From NCBI GenBank assembly GCA_012523655.1, contig JAAYTV010000569.1:1-6660 (forward strand): 6,660 nt of DNA, in the 5' to 3' direction. This document shows, piece by piece, positions 4,705 through 6,660 of this stretch. A program made the translations under genes and the position numbers. Origin of the DNA: a bacterium (lineage in GTDB: Bacteria; Zhuqueibacterota; Zhuqueibacteria; Residuimicrobiales; Residuimicrobiaceae). The notes under the pieces are model-generated. The model did no database searches, was not told where the DNA came from, and saw only the letters and a program-made list of their open reading frames with translations. Numbering within the stretch: the first letter of the stretch is position 1; every line of letters starts with the position of its first letter.

Positions 4705-6660
4705 CTAACGCAAGAAGCGATCAACCAGCCGTTTCAGGCTTCCCGGATTCATGGCGTCCCCCTTGTCCTCCTCTGGCTCATCCTCTTTTTTGTCCACCGG
4801 CTTTTCCGCTTCCGGTAGGGACTGCTGCACCTGTTCCTTGGCTTGAACATATAACATACGATTGTCAATGGCGATCGCCACCTGGTTGGCCAAAATCTCG
4901 AGAATGTTCATGCTCTCTGCATTGGGCAGGCGGCAATCCTGCGGATCATCCACCATGATAAAGCCGATGATCTTTCCTTCCCGCGATTTGATCGGCACCA
5001 GCAGCAGCGCATAGTGAGGCCAACCGTCGGTGTAATGGCCGTTGCTGTGGGTTCCGTAATAGATTTGCTTGAAATGCTTGAGCACCGGCTCTTCCTTGGT
5101 CACCAGATAGGACTTGCCGCGCTTGTATTGGTCCTTGAGCAGTTCCCCGTATTCTTTGAGATCGTATTTCAGTTCGCCCACCTGCAGAAGCTTGATCTTA
5201 TCGTCGCAGGCGACCGCTTTGGTCTCCAGCTGTCCGCTCTTCTTGCTGATCAGAATCAGCGAAACCAGATTGAACTCCAGAGAAAATTTGATCGACCAGA
5301 CCACCTCTTTAAGCAGTTCGTTCAGACTGAGGTAGAGCTTAAAGATGTTGCTGGTCACCAGCACCTGCTTCAAGCGGCGGTTGCGTTTTTCCAAATTGGA
5401 AAAGCGGTAATAATTCTCGATGGCGAGCGAAGTGAGTTGACTGAATATCTCCAGATTGCGGAAGGTCGCTTTGGTCGGAATCACCTCATCCAATGGATCC
5501 TCGAGCGAGATGTAGCCAAAGACATGCCCTTTGTAATCCGCCAGCTTGAGCAGCACCAGATCCCGCTTATGCCATTTCGTTTCCAGCGGCCGGCGCTGTT
5601 CACGCCGCTCGAGTAGATCAGACCCTGCGAGTTCACGCAGCTCCAGATCCTCCTGATCATGGTAGATCACTTTGATCTTGCCGTGATCGCTGAAAAGATG
5701 ATCGATGACATCAGCCGGCACCTCCACGCGCTTTTCGCCGCCCTGCGCCTCCAGTGCCGTATAACCGACCATAGCGTGCTTGATGTAAGCCTTGCGGCGG
5801 CGATCCAACAGTGCCAGAGTGGATTTACGAAAACGAAAAACCTCGCCCGCCACTTCGGCGATGCGTTTGAGCAGTAGATGAATGGGCTCCTGATAACCTA
5901 GCTGAACCACCTCGACCAGGTGGTTGACCATCAACTGCTGATCCACCCGGTCCTCGGCCGGTAGAGCCGGCACATCGGCTTTTTCCTCCACCAACGGGCA
6001 GAGCACGCCGCGGAAGCCGATGATCTGTTTGCCGGTGGATTCGTCATACAGCACCTTGAGCTTTAATTCAACCGGATGTTTGTCCCCGGTCTTGTCCACC
6101 AGTTCCATCGCCAATTGGATGGGCAGACTGGAAACCTCGGCCGGCTCGACCATGGCATGGAACAACATGCTCTCATCCTCACTGGAGAGCAGATCGCTGA
6201 TGGAGAGCTCGAGAATTTCGTCCTCGGTGTATTTGACAAGGCCATACACCGCTTTGCTGGCGGAAAGAAAACGGCCGCGACGATCGCAGATAAAATACCC
6301 CTCCTCGGCTGACCGGGCTCGCATCGATTCCACCACCGTACGCTGCGGCTCGACCGGAGCGGGCGATTCGGCCGCAGGGCTCGGCTTAACCGCCGGGGTC
6401 AATTTGGTCTGTTTGTATTTGTAGGCTTCATTAAAATGAGCGGGGAGAAAGGAGAGATAGCCTTTGCGCTTGAAAATTCCGGAGAAGACACCGGCGTTCT
6501 TGAGTTTGATGGCCAGGTCCGTCTCATTGTCCTCCATCATCACCACAATAGGAATGTGCCGGGCCAATTTAGAGAGCTGTTTTAGAGCCCCCTCCACATC
6601 ATACTTGAACAGATCACTGTCGAGCAATAGAACATCGTACTGGATCGCTTGATCAAGACA
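4705..6660 (-). CDS. Receiver-like/PAS/GAF/GAF sensory protein without output domain (5' end cut by right edge)
   Basis: The frame is open to the right edge, so the gene is partial: 651 residues are visible. Counting from the edge, residues 1-80 look like the second half of a response-regulator receiver domain. QYDVLLLDSDL places a phosphoacceptor-like aspartate at D14, and IFKRKGY resembles the fifth-strand lysine region. The usual Thr/Ser of strand four is replaced (PIVVMMEDN). A Pro/Ala-rich linker (about 89-107) leads to a PAS domain (about 113-223, with ICDRRGRFLSASKAVYGLV). Two GAF-like domains follow (about 250-425 and 436-602), each with a matching strand, GYISLEDP and GFIMVDDP. The last 40 residues are charged (KKEDEPEEDKG) and end in a basic amphipathic stretch, SLKRLVDRFLR. 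There is no histidine kinase, GGDEF, phosphatase or DNA-binding domain, so it probably works through partners. It is expected to be cytoplasmic; no membrane segment is visible. The internal TTG at 6627 is not the true start. Confidence 0.88.
   Translation of the reverse strand, partial: CLDQAIQYDVLLLDSDLFKYDVEGALKQLSKLARHIPIVVMMEDNETDLAIKLKNAGVFSGIFKRKGYLSFLPAHFNEAYKYKQTKLTPAVKPSPAAESPAPVEPQRTVVESMRARSAEEGYFICDRRGRFLSASKAVYGLVKYTEDEILELSISDLLSSEDESMLFHAMVEPAEVSSLPIQLAMELVDKTGDKHPVELKLKVLYDESTGKQIIGFRGVLCPLVEEKADVPALPAEDRVDQQLMVNHLVEVVQLGYQEPIHLLLKRIAEVAGEVFRFRKSTLALLDRRRKAYIKHAMVGYTALEAQGGEKRVEVPADVIDHLFSDHGKIKVIYHDQEDLELRELAGSDLLERREQRRPLETKWHKRDLVLLKLADYKGHVFGYISLEDPLDEVIPTKATFRNLEIFSQLTSLAIENYYRFSNLEKRNRRLKQVLVTSNIFKLYLSLNELLKEVVWSIKFSLEFNLVSLILISKKSGQLETKAVACDDKIKLLQVGELKYDLKEYGELLKDQYKRGKSYLVTKEEPVLKHFKQIYYGTHSNGHYTDGWPHYALLLVPIKSREGKIIGFIMVDDPQDCRLPNAESMNILEILANQVAIAIDNRMLYVQAKEQVQQSLPEAEKPVDKKEDEPEEDKGDAMNPGSLKRLVDRFLR

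Noticed and set aside
5014..5616. 200-codon plus-strand frame inside the sensor gene
   Set aside because: Antisense to the GAF domains; hydrophobic composition is a by-product of the opposite strand's codons.
1..6660. CRISPR arrays, tRNA/rRNA genes, insertion sequences, attachment sites
   Set aside because: No spaced direct repeats, cloverleaf-like segments, transposase frames or terminal inverted repeats were seen on reading either strand.

Overview
The window reads as one side of a bacterial chromosome with every recognisable gene on the minus strand. Transcription therefore runs from the right edge towards the left. Four to five genes can be supported. Base composition is moderately GC-rich, with two AT-rich spacers. 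Twin-arginine signals, a Sec signal, a large PAS/GAF sensor and TTG/ATG starts of variable Shine-Dalgarno strength are compatible with an uncultured FCB-type lineage (KSB1/Calditrichaeota-like). That placement is only an impression; no marker gene is present.

Layout, in order of transcription. (1) 6660-4705 is a sensory protein cut by the right edge: a receiver-like segment, a PAS domain and two GAF domains, with no kinase or other output domain. (2) 4667-4632 is a convincing intrinsic terminator that closes that gene. (3) 4583-3597 is a Tat-signal DUF362 protein. (4) 3566-2460 is the AmmeMemoRadiSam radical SAM enzyme (AmrS type), unusually carrying a textbook twin-arginine signal. It follows the DUF362 gene by 30 bp and starts with TTG behind a good ribosome binding site. 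(5) 2320-827 is a fusion of the MEMO-family protein (AmrB type) and the AMMECR1-family protein (AmrA type), beginning with a Sec-type signal peptide. (6) 826-594 is an AT-rich spacer with a weak terminator candidate and promoter-like boxes. (7) 593-1 is a membrane-anchored protein of unknown function cut by the left edge.

The centre of interest is the block 4583-827. It looks like one operon encoding all three AmmeMemoRadiSam components plus DUF362, and every product has an export signal. AmmeMemoRadiSam is a recurrent three-part bacterial and archaeal gene set whose biochemical role was unknown to me at the time of writing. The radical SAM partner is expected to be cytoplasmic because it needs S-adenosylmethionine and reductant, so an all-exported version is worth attention.

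Two further details stand out. A perfect Shine-Dalgarno sequence and ATG lie inside the fused gene, exactly at the start of the AMMECR1 half, so a separate cytoplasmic AmrA-like product may be made. A 139-bp gap before the fusion's likely start contains a strong Shine-Dalgarno sequence with two competing starts in different frames. No RNA genes, mobile elements or CRISPR arrays were seen.
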